From assembly GCA_944472135.2 (NCBI GenBank), contig OX235265.1, forward strand, positions 1,242,501 through 1,306,500: 64,000 bases of DNA. Direction: 5' to 3'. Below the pieces are notes generated by a model that saw nothing but the letters and a program-made list of their open reading frames with translations, was not told the DNA's origin and searched no databases. A program made the position numbers and the translations under genes. Below, one piece after another: positions 29,496-40,589 of the stretch (within the stretch, counting starts at the first letter, position 1; each line of letters opens with the position of its first letter). The DNA comes from Trichobilharzia regenti. Lineage: Eukaryota > Platyhelminthes > Trematoda > Strigeidida > Schistosomatidae.

Positions 29496-29697
29496 GCGTC
29501 GGTGGCACAGCGGTTAGGACTTCCTTCAACCATGCGCATGGTCCGGGGTTCGAGCTCACGCCGACGCACACCTCGATATCTATGGTCGGCCTGCGAAATT
29601 TGGGCTACCGATATCCATACTGAAAATTCCATACTTGTACCAAAAATACAGTGTGGAATCAAGCTGTAATCAAAAACAAATAAATAAAATAAATAAC
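29496..29697 (+). mobile_element. SINE-A
   Basis: Head GCGTCGGTGGCACAGCGGTT, CCATGCGCATGGTCC, B box GGGGTTCGAGC, then body ATGGTCGGCCTGCGAAATT and end GTGGAATCAAGCTGTAATC with A-rich tail (AAATAAATAAAATAAAT). Confidence 0.87.
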
Positions 29698-30019
29698 TGT
29701 AGTGAAAAATTTGAAACTTTAATCTACACAGTTCTAAAATGGTAGCAATGATAAAAATGTATATCAATGTCTGAATTCTTAACAAACGACACACATCTTG
29801 TAGCTCCTCTCAATTTTCCAAGAAAATTATCATGGCGAAAACCTCTTTGACTTTGATCAGCCAATCAGAATTCAGATGCAAAAAATGTCCGCCTTAGAGG
29901 AACCCTACCATGCCTGATAGATGTATCCATTCAGGTGACTATAGATGATGGTACTTCCGGATCCATTTATATTCCCGACATTGTTCTTTAACCTACCCGG
30001 AACACTAGTCCTACCTTTA

Positions 30020-30062
30020 ACTCTACACCCTAATCCTAACCTAAACCCTAGACCTAATTTTA
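30020..30062. repeat. degenerate CCCTAA-like tract
   Basis: Contains ACACCCTAATCCTAACCTAA followed by ACCCTAGACCTAA, resembling interrupted telomeric (CCCTAA)n. Short and imperfect. Confidence 0.4.
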
Positions 30063-30099
30063 ACCGTAAAAACATTGAGCCTTTTGACTGAATACTATT

Positions 30100-30370
30100 C
30101 AGTAACTAGTGTGATTTGTCTAGTCCTTTGTGTTTGGTGCAGATTGAATTCTATCAGTCAGCTTTGCAATGTGGCCACCATGTCACTAGGTGGCTAGCTA
30201 TCACGGTGCACTTTGAATTGTTGATATTAGATGGTTAGAGGAAATTAGCAAGCAGCCTTCAAGGTTGCTGATTGGCCTTTCTGACTGGGGTGTACCAACT
30301 AGAGCGAAACCTTGGTCAGACAAGGCTTCTAGTCGATAGCCTCCAACCATCTCATGGCAAACTCAAAACC
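30100..30370 (+). repeat. SINE-C-associated repeat
   Basis: AATTCTATCAGTCAGCTTTG, GGCCACCATGTCACTAGGTGG and TTAGATGGTTAGAGGAAATTAGCAAG parallel 53.33-53.45 kb. Confidence 0.5.
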
Positions 30371-30374
30371 TACC

Positions 30375-31080
30375 TGGGTATACAGAAACAATTACCTAGG
30401 GAATAAATGAAATACTGTACCAATCCTCATCGAAACTATAAATGCAGGCGGGGTCCGGCTTTTTATGATCTTTCTCAGCGTTATTTAATTTCGACTGGCT
30501 TTTTATATACCTTGACTTTAGTGATAACAGTTTAACCTCGCCTATATTCATTTTTGCTGGAATCATTATTGACAGCTTTGAAAGGTAAGTAAATTTAGCT
30601 TTTCATCAGTAGTTGATAGTACTGACTATTTCCATGCAACGCAAACATTGAACACAACCAACTTTCACGACAAGAACCCAACTATTCAAAAACTCAGTTT
30701 GAATAGAACAGTCTGCATTTCCGTATTTTTGTCAGTCAATCTGAGGAGTTTCCAGTGGAGAAGAAACACCTATCTAGTCCTTCCAAACATGACATCTATC
30801 TTCAAATTATTCGTCCAAATTATTAAAACTAATGTCAGAAAAAATATAACGACGAAATCTATTCACGGTATCTGTTGCTCCTATGGATGAACACCGTATT
30901 CTTGAAGAAAACTTTAGTGAAATAAGTTTGACTACTCACAAGTAGACAAAAAACAATTTGAAAAATATCATTTTAGTGAATGGCGACTAGCAATAGAGCA
31001 TCTCATACTAAGGGACTTTTCCACTGAATATAACTGCATTCCCATTGATTGATGGTGTCCATTCTGAGAGCCACATTGTT
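30375..31080. other. spacer, nothing recognised
   Basis: An 80-residue open stretch at 30648-30890 shows no known motif. Confidence 0.35.
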
Positions 31081-31084
31081 AACT

Positions 31085-31290
31085 GCTTGTTTGAAACATC
31101 AAAGCGTCATCCTTTACACCACTTGAGTTAATCGATACAAGGTTCAAGTCTCAGTGGTAACACCACCACTAACCGAGGAATACAGATACATTCAGATGAC
31201 GAGTACTAAGAAGAGTCAAATGAGCATTTTGGATTCCATTTCTAGTCAGCAGACACTATCAAATTACTTCAACGTAATCTTCAGACATCC
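31085..31290 (+). mobile_element. SM-alpha SINE, decayed
   Basis: GGTTCAAGTCTC (B box, 31141), CACCACTAACCGAGGAATAC, ATTCAGATGACGAGTACTAAG (core remnant) and TTGGATTCCATTTCTAGTC appear in SM-alpha order. The ribozyme core is broken. Confidence 0.6.
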
Positions 31291-31784
31291 TCGAAGCATC
31301 CATACAAGAAGTTGACATATCAGCAAAATCAAAACTGAATTAAAAGCAAAAAATCATTTATTAATATTACTTAGGTTATTGAAAAAAAACCATGATTACA
31401 GAAGAGTGTAGAAAACTTTTGTATTCCCATTTAAAGGGGTGAGATTTTTGGAATTATCTTCATCGTGACTAAGCTGCGAAATTATTCACTCATAAAGTCA
31501 AAATGGATACTTTTAGCTGACCAATTGTCAAGTTGTCTATTTTCAATCTCTTCGCTTTCTCAGTAATACATAGGTCTTGGAGATTCTTGCTTTGAGGCAT
31601 CAGTAACTGACTTGTTGTTCCTAAATCGTGTGGTAGCTAACATCACAACCAGTTTTCTCTATTGTAATCACTTAATAACTCTTAGCAAACTTAGTGATTA
31701 ATGAGTGAAACGGCCAGAAATTGAACCTTGAACCAGGTGCGTGGTCGACATGCATTTTGACACTGAACCAATTTTATTATTACT

Positions 31785-32800
31785 ATAATTTTATCATTGC
31801 TCCTTTGGGTTCCTAGTGGAACATAGGGCTTCAACTGCACGTCTCCATTTGCTTCTGTCTTCTGCTGTACTTTTCGCCTGCATCCATGTTAGTCTATATT
31901 CTTTCAACTCCTCTTCACACGATCTCCTCCATGTCACCCTTGCATTGACGTCCCACTCGCCGCTTCCCCTTCAGGTTCCACTCGAGGGATTGACGCGCGA
32001 TGTTACCCAGTGGTTTCCTCAGCGAGTATCCAATCCATCTCCACTTTCTCCTGCATATTCGTTTCGCGATTGGTTCTTGTTTTGTTTGTTCCCATAATTC
32101 CTTGTTGGTGATTCTTTCCGGCCTGGCCATCTGATCTTCAGTATAGAGCGAAGATAGTCGTTAATTAAGGTCTGCAACAGGCTGTTGGAAATGTTCTTTG
32201 TGACCCGCCAAGTTTCTGATCCGTATAGAAGAACTCACTTCACATTTGTATTGAAAATTCGACCGAATTTTGTTGTTGATGCTGAGTGACGAAGATTTCC
32301 AGATCGATTTCAGGTTGATGAATGTGTTTCTCGCCTTCCCGATTCTCGCTCGATTTGACATCCTCGTCCGCTCCTCCTGTAGTTGAGACAATGCTCCCTA
32401 GATCAGTGAGTGAATGAAGTCACCTCTTTCAAATCCCTCCCGTTGATGGTGATTGACGCTGGATGGTGCTGCTGTTGTTGGTTGGTTATTTTCATAACCT
32501 CCGTCTTGTCTATGCTTACCTGGAGTCCTGTCTTCACCGACTGCTTCTTCGACCAGTTTGTCGGTTTTCGCTTGTAAGTCTTCGATTGTGAGTGACATCA
32601 AACATAAGTCATCCGCGAAATCCAGGTCTTCTAGGTTCTTCACATCGGTCCAGACAGGATATCCCTGTCTTCTCGTTTCCCACTCACTGTTTGACGCATA
32701 ATCCAGTCCACCACAATTAGGAATATCATTGGTGAAAGTAAGCACCCTTGTCTGACTCCTGTGTTTACTCCAAACGCCTGAACCAATGACGCATACAAAT
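31785..32800 (-). pseudogene. RTE 5'-truncated copy
   Basis: Closely resembles 35.77-36.75 kb, inverted. In order on the minus strand: GVNTGVRQGCLLSPMIFLIV, DWIMRQTV, NLEDLDFADDLCLMS (RT active site), ITINGRDLKEV region, SRARIGKARNTFINLKSIWK, ICRRKWRWIGYSLRKPLG. Several frameshifts. The 3' end CCTATGTTCCACTAGGAACCCAAAGGAGCAAT is at 31800-31830. The 5' end at about 32795 is a clean truncation. Confidence 0.8.
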
Positions 32801-32809
32801 TATCAATTA

Positions 32810-33400
32810 ATACACAGACACTTCTACCCAGGTGATTAAATATCATATGAAGGATCAGCAAAAATTATTGTTGGGTTCATTCATTTGACATTTCGAAAGG
32901 TGGAACCTTGTTTCTTCGGTGAATCGACCTGTTCTTTATTTTCACCTCTGAATAGGCATTTGTTTTCCATTCTCAGAGAAAGCTAATGTTTCAGTTTTGA
33001 ATACGGCATAGCACACTGAGGAAAAATTATCACTTTTAGATAGGCTTTAAATCGAAATTCATAAATGTAGGCATTTAAAATACTTGCACTCAAATGAATT
33101 CTCAATCGATAGACTTATGCTCACAAATCGGATTTATCAAACATTGAAGAGGAAGTTATGTGGACGAAATGTCAGCTATCGTATTAGCAGAATCATCAGT
33201 GTCAATATGAGTGGACAAGGGGGTTTGAGAAAGTCTCCGGAAACGACCAGTCAAGTTCAAAGCAACTAGAAATGATTGTTAAAAGCCTACTTTGAATTGA
33301 AGAATGCACTGGAGATGTTGGCTAAAAAGATAATTAAAGGTTCCAGACTTACAGTCAAATATAAAAGGAAGAATGTTAATTCCAGGTTTCCAAGTATCTA
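32810..33400. other. spacer with possible PLE terminal-repeat remnant
   Basis: At 33285-33330, TTTGAATTGAAGAATGCACTGGAGATGTTGG resembles the PLE terminal repeat at 5.7 kb. The rest is not recognised. Confidence 0.35.
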
Positions 33401-33715
33401 ATTTCTTCAGATGGTTGGCAGTCCCCTGCACAAGGTTGGATAGGGCGCCTGTTGCCCACTCTCTGGAGGCATCAATCGTCCGCTACATCGGGCGGCCTTT
33501 TTAACCTCGCCAGATACTAGCTTGCTAGGCTACTAGCTTACTAGTTTTCTCGCCGGTCCCAAGCCCGGGTAAAGAGGGAGGGTTGGGGCGTGGTGCTAGC
33601 AACTCCACCCCTGTAAAACAACCAAATCGCTACAGAAACTTCAACGAATAAATATATTAAAAATTCTAAAAACATAAGCAATAGCCTTACTTTTCGCTGG
33701 AATCGGGGAAGTGAA

Positions 33716-34660
33716 ATGACGCAGGCTGGTGAAAGCCTTCGGGAAGCCAGTCAGCCGATGTGCCTTCTTTCGATGAAAGCAAAAGTAAGGATGGGTACCT
33801 GGAATGTTCGTACAATGTACGAAACTGGAAAGGCTGCCCAGATAGCCGCTGAAATGAGAAGGTACAGAATAGAAGTGTTGGGAATCTGCGAAAGCAGATG
33901 GAACGGAACTGGAAGGTGCCAACTACCTACTGGAGAGACAGTAATCTTTCCGGCCACCCAGAGGACAACCACGAGCACACCGAGGGAGTGGCCATCATGA
34001 TGTCACCAACAGCAACCAAAGCTCTCATGCAGTGGGAACCAATCTCCTCCAGGATAATGACAGCCAGGTTCAACTCAAAAGGAAGGAAAGTTACAGTCAT
34101 TCAATGCTATGCGCCTACAAACGTCTCAGAACAAGAGAAGAAGGAGGCGTTCTACAGACAACTACAAGCAATAATGGACAACGTCCCAAATGGCGATATC
34201 AAAATCCTGATGGGCGACATGAATGCGAAGCTGGGACGAGACAACACAGGAAGAGAACTCACCATGGGTCGTGAGGCCCTCGGTGAAATGAACGACAATG
34301 GTGAACTCTTCTCAGACTTCTGCGCCTTCAATGATTTGGTGATTGGTGGTAGTGTGTTCAAACACAAGGATATACACAAGACGACATGGATTTCACCAGA
34401 TGGAAACACCAAGAACCAAATAGACTTCATCTCAATTTCAAGAAAGTGGAGACGGAGCCTACTGGACACAAGGTCAAGGAGAGGAGCAGATGTGGGTTCA
34501 GACCACTATCTAGTACAAGGGACTTTCAAGGTGAAACTAAAAGCCTCGAGGATAGCTGGGGATAGGCCACAATGCAAGTTCAACACTCAAACTGAAGGAC
34601 ACAACCACAAAAGACAATTTCACTGCAACTGTCAGAGCAAAGCAGGAAACACTACGCGAC
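33716..34660 (+). pseudogene. RTE apurinic-type endonuclease
   Basis: Starts MTQAGESLREASQPMC, then MGTWNVRTMYETGKAAQ (N-terminal catalytic Asn strand), AAEMRRYRIEVLGICESRWN (catalytic Glu), then shifts frame near 33900. It continues with CYAPTNVSEQEKKEAFYRQL, KILMGDMNAKLGRDNTG (GDxN), NQIDFISIS and GSDHYLVQGTFKVKL (SDH). All main motifs are visible across two frames. It nicks target DNA in this family. Confidence 0.85.
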
Positions 34661-36240
34661 ATCACTGAAGAATCATGCGTGGAAGAACATTGGAAGTCTC
34701 TGAAGGCGATTCTCAACGAAACGTGTTCAACGGTTCTAGGAAGAAAGAAGAGACAAGACAAGGAATGGCTCTCAACGGACACTTGGAAATTAATAGAAGA
34801 GAGGAGAATGGTGAAAGAGAAAATGATTCAATGCAAGGACGGACAGGAGAAAGAGACTTACAAAGCACTGGACAAAGAAGTGAAGAAAAGTGCTAGGAAG
34901 GACAAAAGACGATTCTACGACAACCTCGCCACTGAAGCTGAGAAGGCAGCAGGCAAAAGGGACCTGAGGACACTATATCAGATAACCAAATCTCTATCCG
35001 GGAAGAGACCAACACAAGCGAAACCTATAAAAGACAGCCAAGGGAACCCAATTACCAAGGAAGAAAAACAGATTAAACAATGGGCGGATCACTTCAAAGG
35101 ACTCTTGAACCGACCATCACCTGCAACCCGTCCAGAAATACCAACAACAGCGCGCACACAACTGCAAGTTGACACCAATCCTCCAACGAGAGCTGAAGTC
35201 TTGAACGCAATCAAGCTTCTGAAAGCTGGAAAAGCAGCCGGACCAGATGGAATACCCCCTGAAGCACTGAAAGCGGACCCAGAGACGACAGCAGACATGC
35301 TGACTCCATTATTGCAAAAGGTCTGGAAGGAGGGAAAGGTGCCTACTGACTGGAGGAAAGGTTACCTCGTGAAACTACCAAAGAAGGGCGACTTACGCCT
35401 GACTCTGCAAGAACTGGCGAGGAATCATGCTCCTATCGACGCCAAGTAAAATCCTGAGTCGCATCATCCTGGAGAGATTAAAGGACGCACTGGAGACAGA
35501 ACTCCGACCAGAACAAGCTGGATTCAGGAAAGGCAAATCATGTACTGACCAAATTGCAACTCTACGCATCATCATCGAACAAAGCATGGAATGGCAATCA
35601 AACCTCTACCTCAACTTTATAGACTTTGAGAAGGCCTTCGACAGCGTTGACAGCGAAGTAATTTGGAAATTACTCGAGTACTATGGCGTACCCCAAATAT
35701 TCATCAACCTTATTCAACAGCTGTACGACAACGGCACATGTCAAGTGATCCACAACGGAAAACTCAGCGAGGCGTTTGGAGTAAACACAGGAGTCAGACA
35801 AGGGTGCTTACTTTCACCAATGATATTCCTAATTGTGGTGGACTGGATTATGCGTCAGACAGTGGGAAACGAGAAGACAGGAATATCCTGCTGGACCGAC
35901 GTGAAGAACCTAGAAGACCTGGATTTCGCGGATGACTTATGTTTGATGTCACACACAATCGAAGACTTACAAGCGAAAACCGACAAACTGGTCGAAGAAG
36001 CAGTCGGTGAAGACAGGACTCCAGGTAAACATAGACAAGACGGAGGTTATGAAAATAACCAACCAACAACAGCAGCAACATCCAACGTCAATCACCATCA
36101 ACGGGAGGGATTTGAAAGAGGTTACTTCATTCACTCACTATCTAGGGAGCATTGTCTCAACTACAGGAGGAGCGGACGAGGATGTCAAATCGAGCGAGAA
36201 TCGGGAAGGCGAGAAACACATTCATCAACCTGAAATCAAT
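34600..36240 (+). pseudogene. RTE reverse transcriptase
   Basis: From a frame change near 34600, EEHWKSLKAILNETCSTVLG and DKRRFYDNLATEAEKAAGKR lead to KAAGPDGIPPEALK (RT block 1). A frame change near 35395 turns the expected NWRGIMLLSTPSKILSRIIL to another frame. RPEQAGFRKGKSCTDQI, YLNFIDFEKAFDSVDSEV (catalytic Asp), GVRQGCLLSPMIFLIVVDW and LDFADDLCLM (catalytic FADD) follow. Catalytic residues are intact, so frame damage alone inactivates it. Confidence 0.88.
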
Positions 36241-36745
36241 CTGGAAATCTTCGTCACTCAGCATCAACAACAAAATTCGGATTTTCAATACAAACGTGAA
36301 GTCAGTTCTTCTATACGGATCAGAAACTTGGCGGGTCACAAAGAATATTTCCAACAGCCTGTTGCAGACCTTTATTAACAACTGTCTTCGCTCTATACTG
36401 AAGATCAGATGGCCGGCCGGAAAGAATCACCAACAAGGAATTATGGGAACAAACAAAGCAAGAACCAATCGCCAAACAAATATGCAGGAGAAAGTGGAGA
36501 TGGATCGGACACTCGCTGAGGAGACCGCTGGGTGACATCACGCGTCAGGCCATGCTCGAGTGGAACCCGAAAGGGAAGCGGCGTGTGGGACGTCCAAGGG
36601 TGACATGGAGGAGATCGTGTGAAGAGGAGTTGAAAGAATATGGATTAACATGGATGCAGGCGAAAAGTACAGCAGAAGACAGAAGCAAATGGAGACGTGC
36701 AGTTGAAGCCCTATGTTCCACTAGGAACCCAAAGGAGCAATAATA
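36000..36745 (+). pseudogene. RTE C-terminal domain
   Basis: Three frames in turn give LQVNIDKTEVMKITNQQQQQ and ITINGRDLKEVTSF, then SRARIGKARNTFINLKSIWK and VLLYGSETWRVTK, then LEWNPKGKRRVGRPRVTWRR. It terminates at RNPKEQ (36743). The role of this tail is not well defined; it is conserved across the RTE copies here. Confidence 0.82.
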
Positions 36746-36984
36746 ATAATAAATTTCCGTTTTATCATTTCCTCTGATGAAAGTGCAAGAATGTTATCGG
36801 GTTCAGCCAAATGCTCTTTTATTGGAAGTATGGGGAGAAACCAAACCTGTCTAATATGTACCTTTTTATATAAACACAATGAAGTCCATAGAAAACTGCA
36901 GTGAGATTAGTTATTCACTGGTCATTTCGGATATCCATACCTTTTCCTAGAACAAGACACTTGTGCGATAAGACGTAAAAACTA

Positions 36985-37345
36985 TTGTTATTTTGTTATT
37001 GCTTCCTTTAGTTCGTAAAGGAACATAGGATTTCAACCACACGTCTTCACTGGGTTCAGTTCTCAACTAACGTTTTCACCTGGCTCCACATCTCCTCTTC
37101 ACACGACCTCCTCTGTGTCACCCTTGGACTGACGACCAACTCGCCGCTTCCCGTTCGGGTTCCACTCGAGCGATTGCCTGGCATGTGATGTCACTCACTT
37201 GATAGTTAAATTCTCAGAGTATGGCCAATCTACCAGCATTTCTTCCTGTATATTTGTTGCACAATTGGTTCCTCCCAGAGATCCCTCACTATTGGTGATC
37301 TTTTTTGACCGTCCATCTGATCTTGGGTAGTATTGAGCTGTCAGT
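36985..37345 (-). pseudogene. RTE 3' fragment
   Basis: Minus strand: 3' end CCTATGTTCCTTTACGAACTAAAGGAAGCAATAAC (36995-37030), then WRSCEEEM-type and KWxGHTLRxxxSEWHHMPGNR-type tail sequence. 5'-truncated, with frameshifts. Confidence 0.65.
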
Positions 37346-37364
37346 CAGTCAGTCAGTCAGTGAA
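37340..37364. repeat. (CAGT)n microsatellite
   Basis: Six tandem CAGT units at the 5' boundary of the RTE fragment. Confidence 0.8.
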
Positions 37365-37369
37365 TTCGA

Positions 37370-37880
37370 GTTACTTTCAATCGTTTACTGTATAAAAACC
37401 GACAGAAAAATGTACAACTAGATCAGGATATATTAACTTTGATCATATAAGCTTAATACTTAAGTAGCTTTCAGTCAATAAACTAGGTCAGTTATGACAG
37501 GGAATTTCTTGAATTAAATATAAAGTAATCACAATGCATGTATGACCTTGATTACGACATGTCAGAAAGCAGTAGGAAATATCACCATCATCAGCAGCAG
37601 CAGCAACAGCAACACGTTATATGTTATCAAATGCTACAGATGGTCAGGGAGAAACCAAAATATTTTTCTCCTAAATAAAGAAATAAGAAAACGACAGAGG
37701 AGAGTGAGAAATGTGTGAAAAATTCTAGAATTCGGACTTTATTCACAGTCCAATCTCAACAATTGAAGTGTGTTTTTTTTTTAATAAATATCAGGAGAAA
37801 TTGTGTTTTGATGTCAAAATGTTTTCCATTTTGACTTTGTTTGAAGGAAAAGGTTTTTCAGGCGTTGGTTTTGTAGGAAA
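37370..37880. other. AT-rich spacer
   Basis: Short (CAG)n at 37588-37606. No gene recognised. Confidence 0.4.
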
Positions 37881-37884
37881 TGTT

Positions 37885-38335
37885 TGTTTGATTGGTTGGT
37901 GCGTAATGCTGCAGAGTCCTAAATTAGGACGAAACGGTTGTCCAGTACTTCAAGGTTTCCCAATGGTTCTCTAACTAATAAATACGAAATTCAAGAGTTT
38001 TCTACAGGTTATTTCTTTATGATGGAATCTTTATCAGTGTGCACGCACAATCTCATTAGGGGCGAACCCCAAACCTTCAGGTCACGAGGTCAAGTCTGTT
38101 GATCATTCACCCACTTGGACTGAAGTCCAATGGAGTATGAATCCCATCTGTTGTCAAATCGTAACGCTATCTCTGGCGAGTATTTATCCTTACACTTAAC
38201 CTGATAGACCCCACTGACCATGATATCTTCCCAGAACTCCAAGCAAATTCATTCTGTAGCTAGTCATTAGCGAACATGAAATTATTCTTCAAAAGTTAAT
38301 TTATAGAGTTTGGACTTGTTTTCAAGTTTTACCAC
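37885..38335. repeat. HHR2 repeats, plus then minus
   Basis: 37900-37985 (plus) has the ribozyme segment with core CTGCAGA (A6 changed; likely inactive), helix II GTCC/GGAC and helix III ACGGTTGT with two G-U pairs. 38000-38335 is a minus-type distal part with GAACCCCAAACCTTCAGG and GACCCCACTGACCATGA. Confidence 0.6.
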
Positions 38336-38353
38336 AGATTGATGGTTTTATGT

Positions 38354-38582
38354 GCGTCGGTGGCATAGCGGTTAGGACGCTCGCCGACCATGTACATGGT
38401 CCGGGGTTCCATCCTTGGCCACTGACGCACTCCTTTACTCCGATAAGCCAGAAATAATGCTGGTGAAGGGGAGAGGTTGGGCATGAGGCCAGCAACCCCA
38501 TCCTATAAAAATTAACGCTGCTACAGAAACTTCAAGCCACTAGCTTGAAGCCCTATGTTCCACTGGGAACGTGAAGAAAAAA
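38354..38582 (+). mobile_element. SINE-B
   Basis: Head GCGTCGGTGGCATAGCGGTT, ACCATGTACATGGTCC, GGGGTTCCATCC, CCACTGACGCAC. Body GAGAGGTTGGGCATGAGGCC, GCTACAGAAACTTCAAGCC. End TTGAAGCCCTATGTTCCACT then GGGAACGTGAAG and A-run. Almost the same as 56.90-57.13 kb. Confidence 0.88.
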
Positions 38583-39080
38583 GGATGGTTTTACGAGTTG
38601 ATTACGGATGTATATCAGCTAAAGAACCATCCTAGTTTGGATGAAACAGCTGTCCAGTACTCCCTGTGGCTGGTTTTTCAATGGTTCTCTAACTGATATC
38701 AATCCGTCACCAAATAACTAAAGAAAAACAGATTAATGTCCTAAATTTGGGACTCTTCATCACTACATACATAAAAATGACCTTGGTCTTATAACCTGAA
38801 GGTTCTATGTGCGATCCCTGGATGGGGTTATGGGCGCCTACTGTTGAAGAATTATTTATGAAATAAAAATATGAACTAGCCAATGGAATTAAACTGATAA
38901 AATACATATGAAAAAGTGGATGGAGTTTAACCCAATCACAGATGGACATACTAGTGATTGGTTAATTACGTTCAGCCAATCATTTCACTTCTAAAAATGT
39001 GATAGTGAAACAATACTCACTGGATTTTAGTAATTCTCTAACTGAAGTCAATTTATGATCAAAATTTAATAAATATGAGA
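38583..39080. repeat. HHR2 fragments
   Basis: 38620-38710 (plus) has CCTAGTTTGGATGAAACAGCTGTCCAGTACTCC and the tail CAATGGTTCTCTAACTGATATC. CTGANGA is lost. 38740-39080 is a mixed, degraded continuation. Confidence 0.55.
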
Positions 39081-39114
39081 TTTGCACTTTACTTTTAATT
39101 ACATTATCATTTAC

Positions 39115-39350
39115 ACAATATTGGCACAGTGGTAGAATGCTCGTCGACTACGAATGTGATTCGGAGTTCGATCCCCGACCACCGATACACTCCTCTACCT
39201 GGCTAAGCTAGTAATAAGAATGGTAAAGAAGGAAAGTTTGGTATGAGGTGAGCTACCTCATCTTGTAAAAATAAACATTACTATTACCGAAACTTCACGC
39301 CTCTAGCTTGAAGCCACCCTATGTTCCACTGGGAACGCAAATGATTAAAA
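39115..39350 (+). mobile_element. SINE-B, diverged
   Basis: GGCACAGTGGTAGAATGCTCG (A box), GGAGTTCGATCCCCGACC (B box), ATGGTAAAGAAGGAAAG, ACCGAAACTTCACGCC, and the end TTGAAGCCACCCTATGTTCC. The order is intact with many changes. Confidence 0.75.
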
Positions 39351-39584
39351 AAGCAACACATCTTGAGAAATGTTCTGGTCAGTTTCTAATTGAAAGAATA
39401 TGGGTTAATCATAATACCTTTTAAAAGGTTGATTTTTGAACAAAAAGAATGTTCTCTAAGTTTTTCCCCATCAATAGGCAAAACTGAAAAGATTTTAGGT
39501 TAGTAGATACATACTCAATTAGAAACAAGCTTTGTCGGTTGAAGGATCCTGTGGAGCCTTTAAAACAAAACAATTTCGTTCATG

Positions 39585-39790
39585 TAATACTCTGTCTGCA
39601 ATGACTGTCAGGTGAAATAAATAGGTCATAGTAGTAGAACAGAGGCAGTCACACTAGGTGGATATAAAAACTTAGTAAAATCTAGATTTGTTGACCCGAA
39701 TAAAATAAGAAATCTGGGGAATAGTTCAGCTATAGCACTCAATAATTGCAATCTCACACAACCATACAATAGGATGGGATAGGGACCGTC
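39585..39790 (+). pseudogene. PLE GIY-YIG C-terminal fragment
   Basis: AAATCTAGATTTGTTGACCC then AATCTGGGGAATAGTTCAGC and ACAACCATACAATAGGATGG match the centre of the 20.4-21.1 kb element (VDPEKINNLEKSSAIAM). Decayed. It ends abruptly at an HHR2 copy. Confidence 0.6.
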
Positions 39791-40400
39791 TGGTTTGGGA
39801 CTCTTCATCAGCGCGCACCCACCACAGGCGGTAGGACCCAGGACCTTCTGGTTATAAGGCTAGCTCATAATCCATTAGGCCACTGGGACCTGATCCAATG
39901 GCCATTCCATGAATTCCAACTTCTAACAATTCACGACATAGCGCGACCACTAGCCGATGTCTTCGGTGAGTATTTGTCCTCACACCCAACCTGCTGCACC
40001 CTACTGGTCACGACTTCTCACTAGAACCCCAAGTAACTACCTACCTGAACAGAGCTGGTCGCCAGTGAAGAAGTCGTGACGAGTAGGGTGCAGCAAGTCG
40101 GGTGTCAGGACAAATACTCGCCGAAGACATTGGCTAGCGGTCGCGTCATGTCGTAAATTGGCAGAAGTTAGAATTCATAGACTGGTCATTGGATCGGGTC
40201 CCGGTGGCTTCATGGTCTACGAGCTCACTGGCCCTGTAACCAGAAGGTCCTGAGTTCGAAACTCGATGGGTGCGTACTGCTGAAGTGGCCCAAACTACGA
40301 CTAGAGAAACAGCTGTCCAGTACTCCCTGTGGCTGGTTTTCTAATGGTTCTCCAACCAATATCAGCTCATGATGTAATCCTCCTTCCAATCAAATATCAT
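39790..40400. repeat. HHR2 inverted pair
   Basis: 39790-40070 is minus and 40070-40400 plus, meeting within the AGAAGTCGTGACGAGTAGGGTGCAGCA segment, so the pair forms a large palindrome. The plus copy has a clear tRNA-like head (GGGTCCCGGTGGCTTCATGG, GAGTTCGAAACTC), but its core is CTGAAGT. The minus copy is cut before the helix III palindrome. Confidence 0.7.
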
Positions 40401-40484
40401 TCTTCTCAGTAAATTTCTGGGTGGTGATCAGCAATGTGGAATCCAGGGCAACGCGCATTTCGCTCTACTAATATAGAGAAAAAA

Positions 40485-40589
40485 CTTGGGCATTGCGGTA
40501 GAGTACAGTACCATTATGGACAAAATTTATTTTTAAAAAGTTGTATAGTGCTATACAGCAATATTTACTGATGACCACGTTTCAAGCAC
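40485..40589 (+). repeat. PLE terminal arm, interrupted
   Basis: TGCGGTAGAGTACAGTACCATTATGGAC to GATGACCACGTTTCAAGCAC matches the arm at 20.41-20.49 kb. It resumes at 40885 after the RTE insertion and again near 41604 after the CR1-like insertion. Confidence 0.7.

Larger units (their letters stand above)
33405..36755 (+). mobile_element. RTE-clade non-LTR retrotransposon, near full length
   Basis: The only long RTE copy: 5' region (33405-33715), endonuclease, RT, C-terminal tail and 3' end GCCCTATGTTCCACTAGGAACCCAAAGGAGCAATAATAATAA. At least five frame changes interrupt the protein, so it is dead in trans. Motif order and the short AAT tail fit RTE (schistosome SR2/SR3-type). I cannot assign a named family by eye. 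Confidence 0.85.

Noticed and set aside
33641..34782. Several minus-strand frames opposite the RTE endonuclease
   Set aside because: They are antisense shadows of the endonuclease, with no motif of their own.
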